Assembly (NCBI GenBank): GCA_022496805.1
Contig: CM040094.1
Coordinates: 17,817,501-17,881,500 of the forward strand
Source: Pohlia nutans
Lineage: Eukaryota > Streptophyta > Bryopsida > Bryales > Mniaceae
DNA: 64,000 nt
Direction of reading: 5' to 3'
Part shown: piece by piece, positions 54,037 through 64,000 of the stretch
Position numbering within the stretch: the stretch's first letter is position 1
Layout: every line of letters begins with the position of its first letter
Made by a program: the position numbers and the translations under genes
The notes under the pieces: model-generated
Database searches by the model: none
What the model saw: only the letters and a program-made list of their open reading frames with translations
What the model was told of the DNA's origin: nothing

Positions 54037-54268
54037 CCCCTAAAGGACTAAGGATTCATGGTTTTAACATGTCTAATTTGATTAAGCATATAGTGAAAAA
54101 TATAATTTAGATGAGACTGTATTTTATATCACGAGAATCAATAAATACATTGCATGTGTTGGTAAAAAATAAAATGAAATTGAACCAAAAAGAAAGTTCA
54201 GATAGGAACAACTCAAAACTCCTTTAAACAAAATGAGACTCAATTTGGGTTTCTTGGTCCTTTAGGGG
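54037..54268. mobile_element. TTAA-flanked MITE, family D copy 2 (232 bp)
   Basis: Inverted ends CCCCTAAAGGACTAAG and CCCCTAAAGGACCAAG. TTAA is intact on the right (54269-54272) and reads TTTA on the left. The interior aligns with 34640-34870 (ATAATTTAGATGAGAC, AACCAAAAAGAAAGTTC). Non-coding. Confidence 0.9.
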
Positions 54269-54279
54269 TTAAATTACCG

Positions 54280-55429
54280 TTGAGTTTTGTTTTCAACTCA
54301 ATGAATAATGTAGGGTTCACTAAAGAGATCAAAATCAAAAGTAGAGCCCGTGTGGGTTCATTCTTCAAAGCAATTGTATGTGTGGAACGTGCCAAAATCT
54401 CTTCTATGCAAACCCATTATGTTTATGTACAATAAAATCTTTCAATTAAAAAAATTAAAATTATCTTTAAAAAAATTAATTCTTAATAACACTAATAAAT
54501 AATTAGTTTTGAGAATAATTTTTGCAAAAATGTTTTTTTTAATATAGTAGAAAAAAAATTCAAAAAGTGTTTGCAATTCCAAAATGAAGATACCTGCCCG
54601 GTTCAAGAATCATACTCGTATTCCGTTATTATTATTATTATATTCTATAATTATTACGCCCCCTTCTGAACATTCCCCCCCCTCAGTCCATTCAATTAAC
54701 ACACTTCAGTTTGCATTTGACATTCCTTCTCATAATTACTAGTAAGTAGTAACTCTGCCACCATGTGTACTTTCATTCCACGCCACCCTCTCTCGCCCAA
54801 TCCCCGCTCTCTGTAAATCTCTCCAGTAATCACTCTCGTGATAGGATAAGATACCGGGAGTCCAGGGTCCGTTCTTACGGCATCTCCACCGATACGAGGG
54901 AACTGTATCGCCATCCCGCTATGTAAGTACAGGTACTGTGAAAATAATAATGTTGTATGTCCCACTAAAATATGGCACATATCGGCAAGTCAATGTTGGC
55001 AAAGAGAGAGAATCTACGTGGGTCAAAAATATAAAGGAGCCAAAATGAGCGTTTGGTGCCAAGGATACAAGTGATAAAGGGATTGTTTGTTGTTGGCCTT
55101 TATGTATATGGAAAAAATGATAATTTGTACATCTAAATTAATTTGAGACATGTATTGGATTTATAGAGAAAAAAAATTATAGTGTATTAGTATCTAAATT
55201 TTTACTTTCCAAGTTTGGCTCACCACCTCATTTTTAAATATGAATAGAATAGTAATGTCCAATGTTTGTCATTGAATTTGACAGTAGTAATCCTATTCTA
55301 TAGAAATATTTAGTTGATTAGGTGTGAATGGCATGAACCATAGTAGTATTAATAGCATTAAAAATCATGTCATATGGATGAAATTTGTCACTCTCTATAT
55401 AATTATGCAAAATTGACAATTTTTTGTGA
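54280..55429. other. AT-rich stretch, nothing recognised
   Basis: The minus-strand ORF at 54696-54980 (94 codons) has no recognisable domain. A short TTA run lies at about 54622-54640. Confidence 0.4.
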
Positions 55430-55840
55430 GAGTTTCTCCAACAAGAGATGAGTCACGGGCCCTCAACAAGGTGTGACGGGGCCGGAGTGCTAAGGTGAGC
55501 CAGTGGTACGACAGTCGCAAGCTCCAACAACGGCAGCCTTATAAAACCAAGTTCTCCCCTTGCTATGTTTGCATTGTTTTAGTTTGCTACAGTGGCCCAC
55601 TTGTCTCCGAATTTGGATCATAGCTGCTACTACTTAGGTTGGAATGGTTGATCAATTGCCACTCAGCCAATCTAAGACATCGCCATTGAAATTTTGGTGA
55701 AGGACCACCATCGCTAATGTCAGACCATAGATCAAGTAAGTACGGCCCCGCGACACTTTCGTGCATTGAACTTTGTCCCTTTGAACTTTAAAAATAGTTT
55801 GGCAAGCCTCTGATTGCAACGAGCGATGGAGATGCTCTGA
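55430..55840. mobile_element. Possible MITE with GAG(C/T)(A/T)TCTCCA ends
   Basis: GAGAGTTTCTCCAACAAGAG on the left faces CGAGCGATGGAGATGCTC on the right, giving rough inverted ends of about 12 bp. The ~410 bp between is GC-richer than its flanks and non-coding. Ends of the form GAGCATCTCCA are common in plant MITEs; the same motif occurs alone at about 47800 and 63231. Boundaries are uncertain. Confidence 0.4.
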
Positions 55841-56057
55841 TTATTTTGGGATTATCCCTTGACAAATAAAGTACCAATAGTCATTTTGATTTTGATTTAA
55901 TAAATGAACAACATCAAGAAAAAATAGTGTATTGAAGTGCAGTGAATTTAAAGTGCTTTGAAACTTGGGGAAACAATTTAACGGCGTGGGGAAGAAATGA
56001 TGAATGATAATTAAATCAATGAGAATTGCAACATAAACAAACAAACTCTTTTAGATG

Positions 56058-56109
<52 letters not shown>
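56058..56109. repeat. (AT)n microsatellite
   Basis: An uninterrupted run of about 26 AT dinucleotides. Confidence 0.98.
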
Positions 56110-56111
<2 letters not shown>

Positions 56112-56500
56112 AAATTTTCTTTTATAATATTCTTTTTTTGTAATTGGACATTTATTTTTTAATCGAGGAAGTAATTCTTTTCATATGATTTCTAAATATA
56201 GAAATGACCATGACATGGTAAATATACCCATTCTACTCGTGGATAAAACTTAAGCCATTTCCAACACACTTTAATTTTAATTCTTTTACATAATTTTTGA
56301 TAAGTAGTTTGTTAATGTTGAATTTTGTTACGCCTTAACCTAGTGGGATTTGACTTTAAAAATAATAGAATATAGATGTCATGCGTATTAAGATTAGTTC
56401 ATGTTAATTTCAAAAAGTGATTAAATTTTCATTGAAATTGGGCTCAACTTTTAGTGTGATAATGCAAAGTTGCAAGGAGAATTTCTTTCCATTTGTTGTA

Positions 56501-57488
56501 CAGTGGGGTGACACCGAAATTGTCCCCTTGTGCAATTCCAGGGAAAGTGCCCACATTGCTGCCAACTTTGACACCCTCCCGAGCGCTGGAAAATTGTTAT
56601 TTATACATGAAATTTTAGACACAAAATCATTGTTATGTTGACAACATGTTTACTAAATTTCAAAGCGAGAAGATTGATACAAAAAACGATATTCAAGATT
56701 TACTAACAAGGGGTAGCTGTAAGAATTGTTTCATAGCTGCCAACTTTGACACCCTCCCAAGGATTGAAGAAAATTTTTTCGCATGGGATTTTGGGAGTAG
56801 GAACATCTTTATGTTGTTTACACATGTGAAAAAATTCAAGTCCAAAAGACCCACAAAAAAATGATATTCCAAATCTACCAACATGTGTAGTTGTGAGAAA
56901 CAAAGTTGCTTCACAACTACGTTGGTAGATATAGAATAACTATTTTTGTGTGTATCTTTGGCCTTGAAAATTTTCATAATTGTGATCAACATCATAAAGA
57001 TCATGTGAAAAAAATTCATATTGAAATAACAAATTCTTAGCCCTAGGGAGGCAGTCAAAGTTGGAAGTTGTGAAGCAACTTTGTTTCTCACAACTACACC
57101 TGTTGGTAGATTTGGAATATCATATTTTTCGTGGGTCTTTTGGAATTGAATTTTTTCCCATGTGTAAACAACATAAAGATGCTCCTACTCCCCAAATCCC
57201 ATGCGAAACAAAAAAAAAAATTCAATCCTTGGGAGGGTGTCAAAGTTGGCAACTATGAAACAATTCTTACAGCTACCCCTTGTTAGTAAATCTTGAATAT
57301 CGTTTTTTTTATCAATCTTCTAGCTTTGAAATTTGGTACACATATTGTCAACATAACAATGATTTTGTGTCTAAAATTTCATGTATAAATAACAATTTTC
57401 CAGCGCTCGGGAGGGTGTCAAAGTTGGCAACAGTGTGGGCACTTTCCCTGGAATTGCACAAGGGGACAATTTCGGTGTCACCCCACTG
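56501..57488. mobile_element. Long foldback element, CAGTGGGGT ends (988 bp)
   Basis: Second member of the family at 45073-46050. Arms begin CAGTGGGGTGACACCGAAAT, are inverted copies over some 400 bp, and each carry ~175 bp modules with GCCAACTTTGACACCCTCCC. Perfect TA on both sides (56499-56500 and 57489-57490). Only the outermost bases and the modules are shared with the first member; the sub-terminal parts differ. Non-coding; the small ORFs here are by-products of the symmetry. Confidence 0.93.
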
Positions 57489-57494
57489 TAGAAG

Positions 57495-59984
57495 ATTACA
57501 ATTGTGCTTAGTAAGGTAGTCATATAAGCTTTAAGTCCTAAAAGATTGTAGATGACTGTTTATATAGGGCATACATATGAAATAATGTTTTACATAATTG
57601 CAACAATAGACAATTGCACTATTGTACTAGATTGCAGTATTGAGTGGTTATTAGGGTGCACAAATTTTTGGTAGTAATGAACATGCACTAGTAGTAGTAG
57701 AGGTAATCTTTGGCATAGGTACTACAAGAGCATGGCCAATAGCAGTCGTTTTCAACTCACCAACTCTATTTCTAAATGATGCAGTACCTTGTAAGGTGTG
57801 GAGTTTGAAACCTACACTCCATATATAGTGAATATAGCCAAGGGTGGTTCTCACATCAAAACACTTTGTCCTATTTTCTAACAAAACCATCCTCACACTT
57901 CATGAAGTTAATTTCAATAAATTTATCTTTTGCCATTATGATTGTTCGATATAGTGATAAAGGTAGTAGTATATACAATTGTTGATGCACTCTATTCCAA
58001 GCACGCTTAGTAGTTGTTACTGGAGAAGTTTTTATTTCTTACACACGATCTTGCATTTGAACATGATGCACAATGAGCAATTGTTGATCATGCTCTAACG
58101 TAGAATGTCCTTATCCCACCACTAATTCTAAAACCGTGTCGTCGTGTTGTCGGTTTATTGTAAGCACCAAGAGACAAAATGTAGTCGAACTTCGTAAATA
58201 ACTTAGGTAGCAAGTGAAATGTGGTTCCAATCTAGTGGCTCCTATATGGTAGAACTGGGAAAGCCTACAAAATAAAGTTGGGTCACAACATACTTTTGAC
58301 TTTGAAAACTTCCAATCTTCATAGTAAAACTCTAGAATTTTTGCATTGTTTATAAAAACTTACTTTCCACACAATACAACCAGTTTTCAAAATTAGCATG
58401 GCTTGAAATAGCCATAATGCCTTAAGTTGGTGGTTTTTAGAAATTCTACCTCAGAATGGTATGAGACCATGGTATCCAAGGCTTGTATTGACACTTGTTT
58501 GGTATCAATATGAGCTTTCTAGGGATCAAACTTTGATACTATTCCTTGGTGTTCAAGTACGGCTTTTCTACTAGTGAAAATATATCATCACACTAAAAAG
58601 TATAACATCCCATATATTGAGAGGTATTCACTACATGCACTAAATGGCGTATTTAGTGTGCGGGGAGAATTGATGTCTTTTACCATAATTTGTTCAAATG
58701 TAGCATAACTGATTCAATAGTCTTCTCTGGGTTTGCCTTGTTCTTGAGGAGAATGTGTAACATATTCTACATTGTCATCTAAGAACAATTGGTAGCTACC
58801 CATGTTTTTTTTACAGATGGAGATTTTAGAAAACTAAAAGGGAAGGTAACCATGCATGGACTTTGTTGAAACATCTCCACATGTCCGTCACTTTTAAAGA
58901 AAGCAACATTATAAACAATAATACTTGACCCCAAAAATGTTACGATGCATGGCAACTAATAGAAAATAGACAATCTGAATAAAAAAATTCCTTGAACATT
59001 GGGCCACTTCTTTTGTCCTTCCATTGACAATGGTTTATGACCTTCATGCTTCTTTCCCCATCCTCCCTACTCTCTAAAAAATGAAAAATAAAGGGTTGCA
59101 AATAATGCACTTCATAGATAGAATTCACATGATGCACTATAAAACGCATGATGGATGAAAATGCAAAGTGGCTAAAAGCTGGTGAATGTTATGGAAGAGA
59201 AATAGTATTTCTACACTTCATATGAGTTTGCCACTTGTCATTTCCATTTTCATTGAGAGTGCCATGTTCTTTCCAAGTAATGAGAGTGACATAAGGTAAC
59301 ATGCCATGTTTATTATAAAGTTGCCATATGTCATTGGAATACTACCATTTTTTCTTACAAAGACACTATATCGCCCTAATATCAAATAGTGTTCATGTTC
59401 AGAAATTGTGTCCCAGACACTAAATTCACTATTTAATGTACGAAGATAGGTCAAAAAAATATTGAGAACAACACCCGTCTTTGGTAGTGATAAAAAAAGA
59501 CCTTATAAATAAAGAGCTACAACTACTCACAACTTTCTCATGTGAACCTCAACGAGGCCATTCAATACACTGTTGGAGTGAGAAAATTTGAACACCAACT
59601 TCTTTTCATACTTTGACATCATAAGGTTCTTTAACCCTTGCTAGGGTTTACCTCTTTCCTCTTACTGCATAAAAGATTAAAAAAAAATTCAAAACGTATG
59701 GTTCTTGGACTTCTAACTCTCCACCATCATTCTTTAATTAAAAAATTACACGGCATATCCAATATTCCAAACTCCGTCGTAACAATTATGGTGCAACGAT
59801 TCTTATGGTACTCCAAGGTATCGTCATAGAACCACAGAACCTTATGATCGATCCATCTCTTATATTAAGTATACAACGTTACAATACCATACAACTACCT
59901 TGCTTGGTATCTGTCACAATACCATGTCATAAAATCATCTACATTTCACATCCACTATTTTCATCCAAAATTTATTTATGTTCT
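57495..59984. other. AT-rich stretch, no firm gene
   Basis: Minus-strand ORFs at 57651-57896, 58940-59149 and 59218-59454 could be remains of an old retroelement, given the run of open pieces on one strand broken by stops. No motif is clear enough to name. Confidence 0.35.
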
Positions 59985-60180
59985 CAAACCGTTCTCTACA
60001 GTTCCCATGATGTTCCCAAAAGCTTCACATCACATTCCGTAGCGTTCCTTCATGTTCCTTAGCGTTACCTAATATTCCCATCATATTCCCTAGCGTTCCT
60101 TAATGTTTCCATCATGTTCCCTAATGTTTCCAAGTTCTCTTTATGTTCCCAAAATGTTCTCAATTGATTCCCACGTTCCC
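59985..60180. repeat. Minisatellite of GTTCCC words
   Basis: About a dozen imperfect 12-20 bp units of the form ATGTTCCCTAGCGTTCC. It is the complement in kind of the array at 37112-37196. Followed at about 60318 by a short (AAAT)n run. Confidence 0.75.
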
Positions 60181-60708
60181 AATGCAATGTTGGTGCATTA
60201 CAATAGGGTGTTTGCTAGTATGTTGTACGCACCAAAAAACCTCCGTCTTCTTATTTCTTCTTGCAATGGAATTCGTTCTATTTGTGTAATAAATATATAA
60301 ATTTATTTAATATAAATATAAATAAATAAATAAATAAAATTAAAAATTAAAAAAAAACCTCCGTATGTGGGCAGAAGTGGTCCTCCAATCCCTTTGGGTC
60401 AAGTCATCATTGCAAAAGCCTGGTGAGTTTTACTGTTTGTCTGATGTAATAGTACAGTAACCAGTGTGCCAATCCGCAACTACTTTTAGGTAGTATGCGC
60501 TTCTGTCCACTTTACTTATTCTTGTCTCCTGCATGGGCTGAGTACATAACATTCTGAAGATTTTGCCTGGTTTTATTAAGCTCTGGCAATGCAGAATGTC
60601 CCATTTAAATAAGAAATATTAAGTTTACACTCAAAAGTATAGTATAAGAAATCTGACTCCCTCAGATTCCGATTTTTTATATTTAAGAAGCTCAAAGTGG
60701 GCCACCTT

Positions 60709-60784
60709 GACACACCAAAATAGATAATTGGCCAATCACAAGTAATGACACACCAAAATAGTTAATTGGCCAATGACAAGTAGG
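60709..60784. repeat. 38 bp tandem duplication
   Basis: Two units of GACACACCAAAATAG(A/T)TAAT followed by TGGCCAAT(C/G)ACAAGTA. Nearly identical, so recent. Confidence 0.88.
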
Positions 60785-61003
60785 ATGTAGCTACCAATTG
60801 GAATATAGCCACTTAGGGCCTCTTTACACTAGAGGCGAGAAGTCTTAAAGAGAGAAATTTCAGCCAATGGAAGGCCTAAAAACCGAGAAGACCAAAGAAT
60901 GTCACTTTACACCCGAAATTTTCAGTTCAAGGAACGGAAGGAAGAGAAAATGACATGAACAACACTTTTGTTCTTCGTGGCAAGAAAAGTGAACATTGTT
61001 CAA

Positions 61004-61065
61004 GGCCCCCGGATTTTGCGTCAAGCCCACCTCAAGAGGTGGGTCTAACGTAAAATCCGGGGGCC
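61004..61065. repeat. 62 bp near-perfect GC-rich palindrome
   Basis: GGCCCCCGGATTTTGCGT pairs with ACGTAAAATCCGGGGGCC, and CCCACCTC with GAGGTGGG around a two-base centre. It could extrude a cruciform or, if transcribed, fold into a terminator-like hairpin. It may be a very small foldback element. Confidence 0.88.
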
Positions 61066-61069
61066 CTTT

Positions 61070-64000
61070 GGCCAAAATTCATACAACCAATCATTTTTTA
61101 ATTTTTAAAAAAATATGTAAGAACTTTATTTTTTAAATCGGTACTTTGTTTTGGGAACAAAAAGAAAAAGAAAGAGAGGATAGAATCATCAATATACATG
61201 TGTTCATTCATATAAGGCACATTTATTCAAATACTTGCAAATTTAGGACTATTTTTTAGAGAACTTTGACAATTTTATCTACTTTGTTGTCCATTTTTTC
61301 TTGTTTAAAAGTAGCCACTTCTAGTATCGAGTAAAATTTTGGCAAAAATCTATTAAAAGAAATTGGCTAGGATATAGGATAAAGTTAACTACACTTTTAA
61401 GGATGATCGGGCCTTTTACTTGACATAGGAAGGTTATGCTTTTGAAACCTACAATATTTGAAAAGGCAGGTTAGAGCTCGGTTGAAGCATGGTGGCCATG
61501 CTCTTGTATCAGTAGCAACTCAAATTAATGACCACACCAAAAAGTGCAATTACTGTGGGTAAACCTGATTCTAATAATAATACCGTATATGAGGGTCAGA
61601 TTTGGGCAGTATTGTGTCGAAATCGAATTTCCACATCATATTTTGAGAGGTCCACGTCACCATAAACCAATCACAGGATGACATGCGACACTTTTGGACA
61701 AAAAATAATTAATGTCAAAACTGACCACGACGTAGGGTAGATTACTCTTTTTTATAAATCTGAATTAGAAATATCAAAATTTCAATTTTAAAGAAATTGA
61801 ATTGGTGTAATGCCATGTAGTCCCTGATATGGCTTTGGAGTGTTACATGAAATTATTTACAAATCACAACAAAAGAAAAATGAATATATGGCAAAAGTTC
61901 TAAACCAAAAACAAAACAAAACAAATAAAAAGATTCATATAATAATTCTTATAAATTATATACACCTTCTAATAAATGCTATATTTTATTTTGGTGCACC
62001 TCTTATTGACTAGAACTTTTGGACGATACCAAGAACAAAATTGGTTGGCACATAGTCTTTATTAAAAGACATCTACAAAGTTGAATTTGAATAAATGCCT
62101 CCATATTTTATTTTATTTTTATTTTGGAACAAATGGCATTTTTATAACCACTGCGGGAAAGCAAATGAGAAAAAAAATACACACAGAAACCGAGCCAGGA
62201 CAGGATGCCTCCATATTTTTCAAATTGATCTACACAAAATCTTTGAAAATTCACTAGACTTACAATTTTAATACTCTCATCTGGTTTGACACAGGTGTCT
62301 TGAGATCTCTTTGTAAGCAATCAAAAGATATTCTTGTAGGTTGAAATATTGCACATTATGTAAAAGATGATTCAATGTTTTACATTATGCACTTTTGGGT
62401 AATGATTCCAATATTTATAAGATAATGATTATTTTGTATTTTTCAATAGTTAAAATGATAATCTTTTTTTAAAATCAAATTTAAACATATTTTGAAACTA
62501 TTAATCAATCCAATCATATGAATGTCATGGAAAAATCATCATCTACGATTTTCGTTTGTATATTAATTTCAAAGAATGAATTTAGTTTGCATTTTATTCC
62601 TCAAAACCATAGATTATGTTTTTGTTGAAATAAAATCTCAAGTAGAATGGAAGGACGTAGTAAATTCAATTTCAGTTTTTTCCTAATTTGACTTCAATAT
62701 CGTGAATGTGATTTCGTGAAAAAATCATGTAAAAAACCGATTTGCAAAAACATCACCACAAATTAGAAACTCTATAGTGATTGTGTACATTGTCTACAAA
62801 ATAGACGCTTTTGTAGTTTGGGGTTAATAGTAAGATACATGCAAGATCGAACAATATCAAAGTAAATTATATCAATGCCTTTTAGTTCATGAAAGAGAAA
62901 GAGAGAGTAGCTTTGACTTTTTAAGGCAAATGTGTATGAAACGTCCATTGGAAGAGGTGATGCCAATTGGGCCATGAGGACCAAGTTTGCGCTTTTAATT
63001 TATCCAAAGTAAAGTTCCGTACTCAACTTTCATTTCATTAGCACTAGTATAGTCCTCTATTCTCTATGATTTAGCCATGTTTTTAATTTTTATATTTATC
63101 TTTAGAACTTGATATAATTTATTGTGACTAAATCACTTAACAATCTATGACTTCCACACTCTAAGTCCAAAAGTGACGTCACGACTTTGGTCCACTCCTT
63201 TTTGTCAAGAGCATTCTGACAATACTAAGAGCATCGCCAATGGGCACAAAGTCTAGGAGATTTCAACGTAACCAACTTTACAAACAAACAAACAAACAAA
63301 CAACCTTTCTTAATGTATAGACTAATGTAGCATTGTACCGTTGGCCCAAGAGTTTCCAATAATTTAGACATGGTTTTACTTTATAATTTTCTTTTAGAGT
63401 AATTTGTTCATATTTTAATTCAATTTAATTTGATTTGATTCCTTTTAAAATCTATAACTTCCACATTCATTTGTAGGTCAAAAAGCGCAGGAATGACTTT
63501 CCAACACCCCTTTTTGTTCATAGCTTTCCAATGATTTCAAGAACGCGGCAACCAAATGCATAGTATGTGAGATCTCAATGTCACATACAAAACAAAACAA
63601 ACAAACAAACTTCCTTAGTGTATCATTAACATATAGATTCCACAATTTGCTAGAAAAATGGAGTTTTTTTCGAAGTTGTTTCAAAGTTAAAACTTTATCT
63701 TTCAAATTTTTAATTTTTAATTTTTATAAAAATAGACTTCTCACACAAGTTAATTTTTTTGATGTGAAGAACTAGGATATGAAAATTAGCAAAAAAAATA
63801 AATATACAAGGTAAAAACTAGTTTAAGAAATTGTTACATACAAGGTACAAATTAGTATAAGACCCAATAGTTAACAGTTACAAGAAAAGATTCCAAAATT
63901 GTTCAATTGACATTGTTTTCAAGATAATTACTTTATTTGGATTTTTTTCTAATTTATTTTTTTTTAAATTATTTCAAAATAAAATCTAGAAATAATTATT
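61070..64000. other. AT-rich stretch, nothing recognised
   Basis: Short ORFs only (62108-62320, 62772-62984 and 63478-63705, all minus), none with a recognisable domain. Two (CAAA)n runs, ACAAACAAACAAACAA, lie near 63285 and 63595, each preceded by similar flanking words, a small duplication. No gene or named repeat. Confidence 0.45.

Noticed and set aside
59638..60300. Short Ser/Pro/Phe-rich ORFs at 59.6-60.3 kb
   Set aside because: Their composition derives from the GTTCCC minisatellite, not from a conserved protein.

Overview
This is a 64 kb piece of nuclear DNA from a land plant. The evidence is one intron-rich nuclear 5'-3' exoribonuclease gene of the plant XRN2/XRN3 type (22 exons, CCHC knuckle inside the catalytic core, telo-box in its 5' leader), a pair of MIR529 hairpins, a Stowaway MITE, a CACTA MITE, a tRNA-derived SINE and Copia elements. 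miR529 is known from bryophytes, lycophytes, ferns and monocots but not from core eudicots, so a non-eudicot land plant is likeliest. The sequence does not settle the species. Outside the gene and the MIR529 stretch the DNA is AT-rich and dense with transposons.

Layout. 1-9,200: no recognisable gene, but at least seven small terminal-inverted-repeat elements. 9,858-17,924 (minus): the exoribonuclease; I rebuilt all 22 exons, and every junction keeps phase, giving 1,196 residues. 18.1-18.2 kb: its promoter and leader. 18.9-19.35 kb: a SINE split by a MITE. 20.2-21.3 kb: a broken PIF/Harbinger transposase, with a possible degraded partner ORF at 22.5-23.4 kb. 23.8-25.7 kb (minus): a broken Copia gag/protease segment split by another MITE. 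27-29 kb: a diverged tandem array with a 639 bp inverted-repeat insertion. 29.2-35.5 kb: more MITEs. 39.3-42.45 kb: a Copia element with both LTRs, no recognisable integrase, and a 575 bp MITE in its reverse transcriptase. 43.0-46.1 kb: nested MITEs and a 978 bp foldback. 46.4-53.7 kb: a low-repeat stretch with two spliced-exon-like segments of an unassigned gene, a P-Q-P' hairpin, and the MIR529 cluster at 52.0-52.4 kb. 54-64 kb: AT-rich DNA with a second foldback, microsatellites and minisatellites.

The only genes I would call active with confidence are the exoribonuclease (nuclear RNA decay, transcription termination, rRNA and miRNA by-product turnover) and, with good confidence, MIR529 (a repressor of SBP-box/SPL transcription factors). 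The most unusual content is the set of small transposons. About ten have CCC(C/T)TAAAG-type ends and TTAA target sites, the hallmark of piggyBac-like elements. Three have CTCGGGGG ends and 8 bp target duplications. Two have CAGTGGGGT ends, TA targets and arms built from repeated ~175 bp modules. Several are nested inside other dated elements, which orders the insertions.
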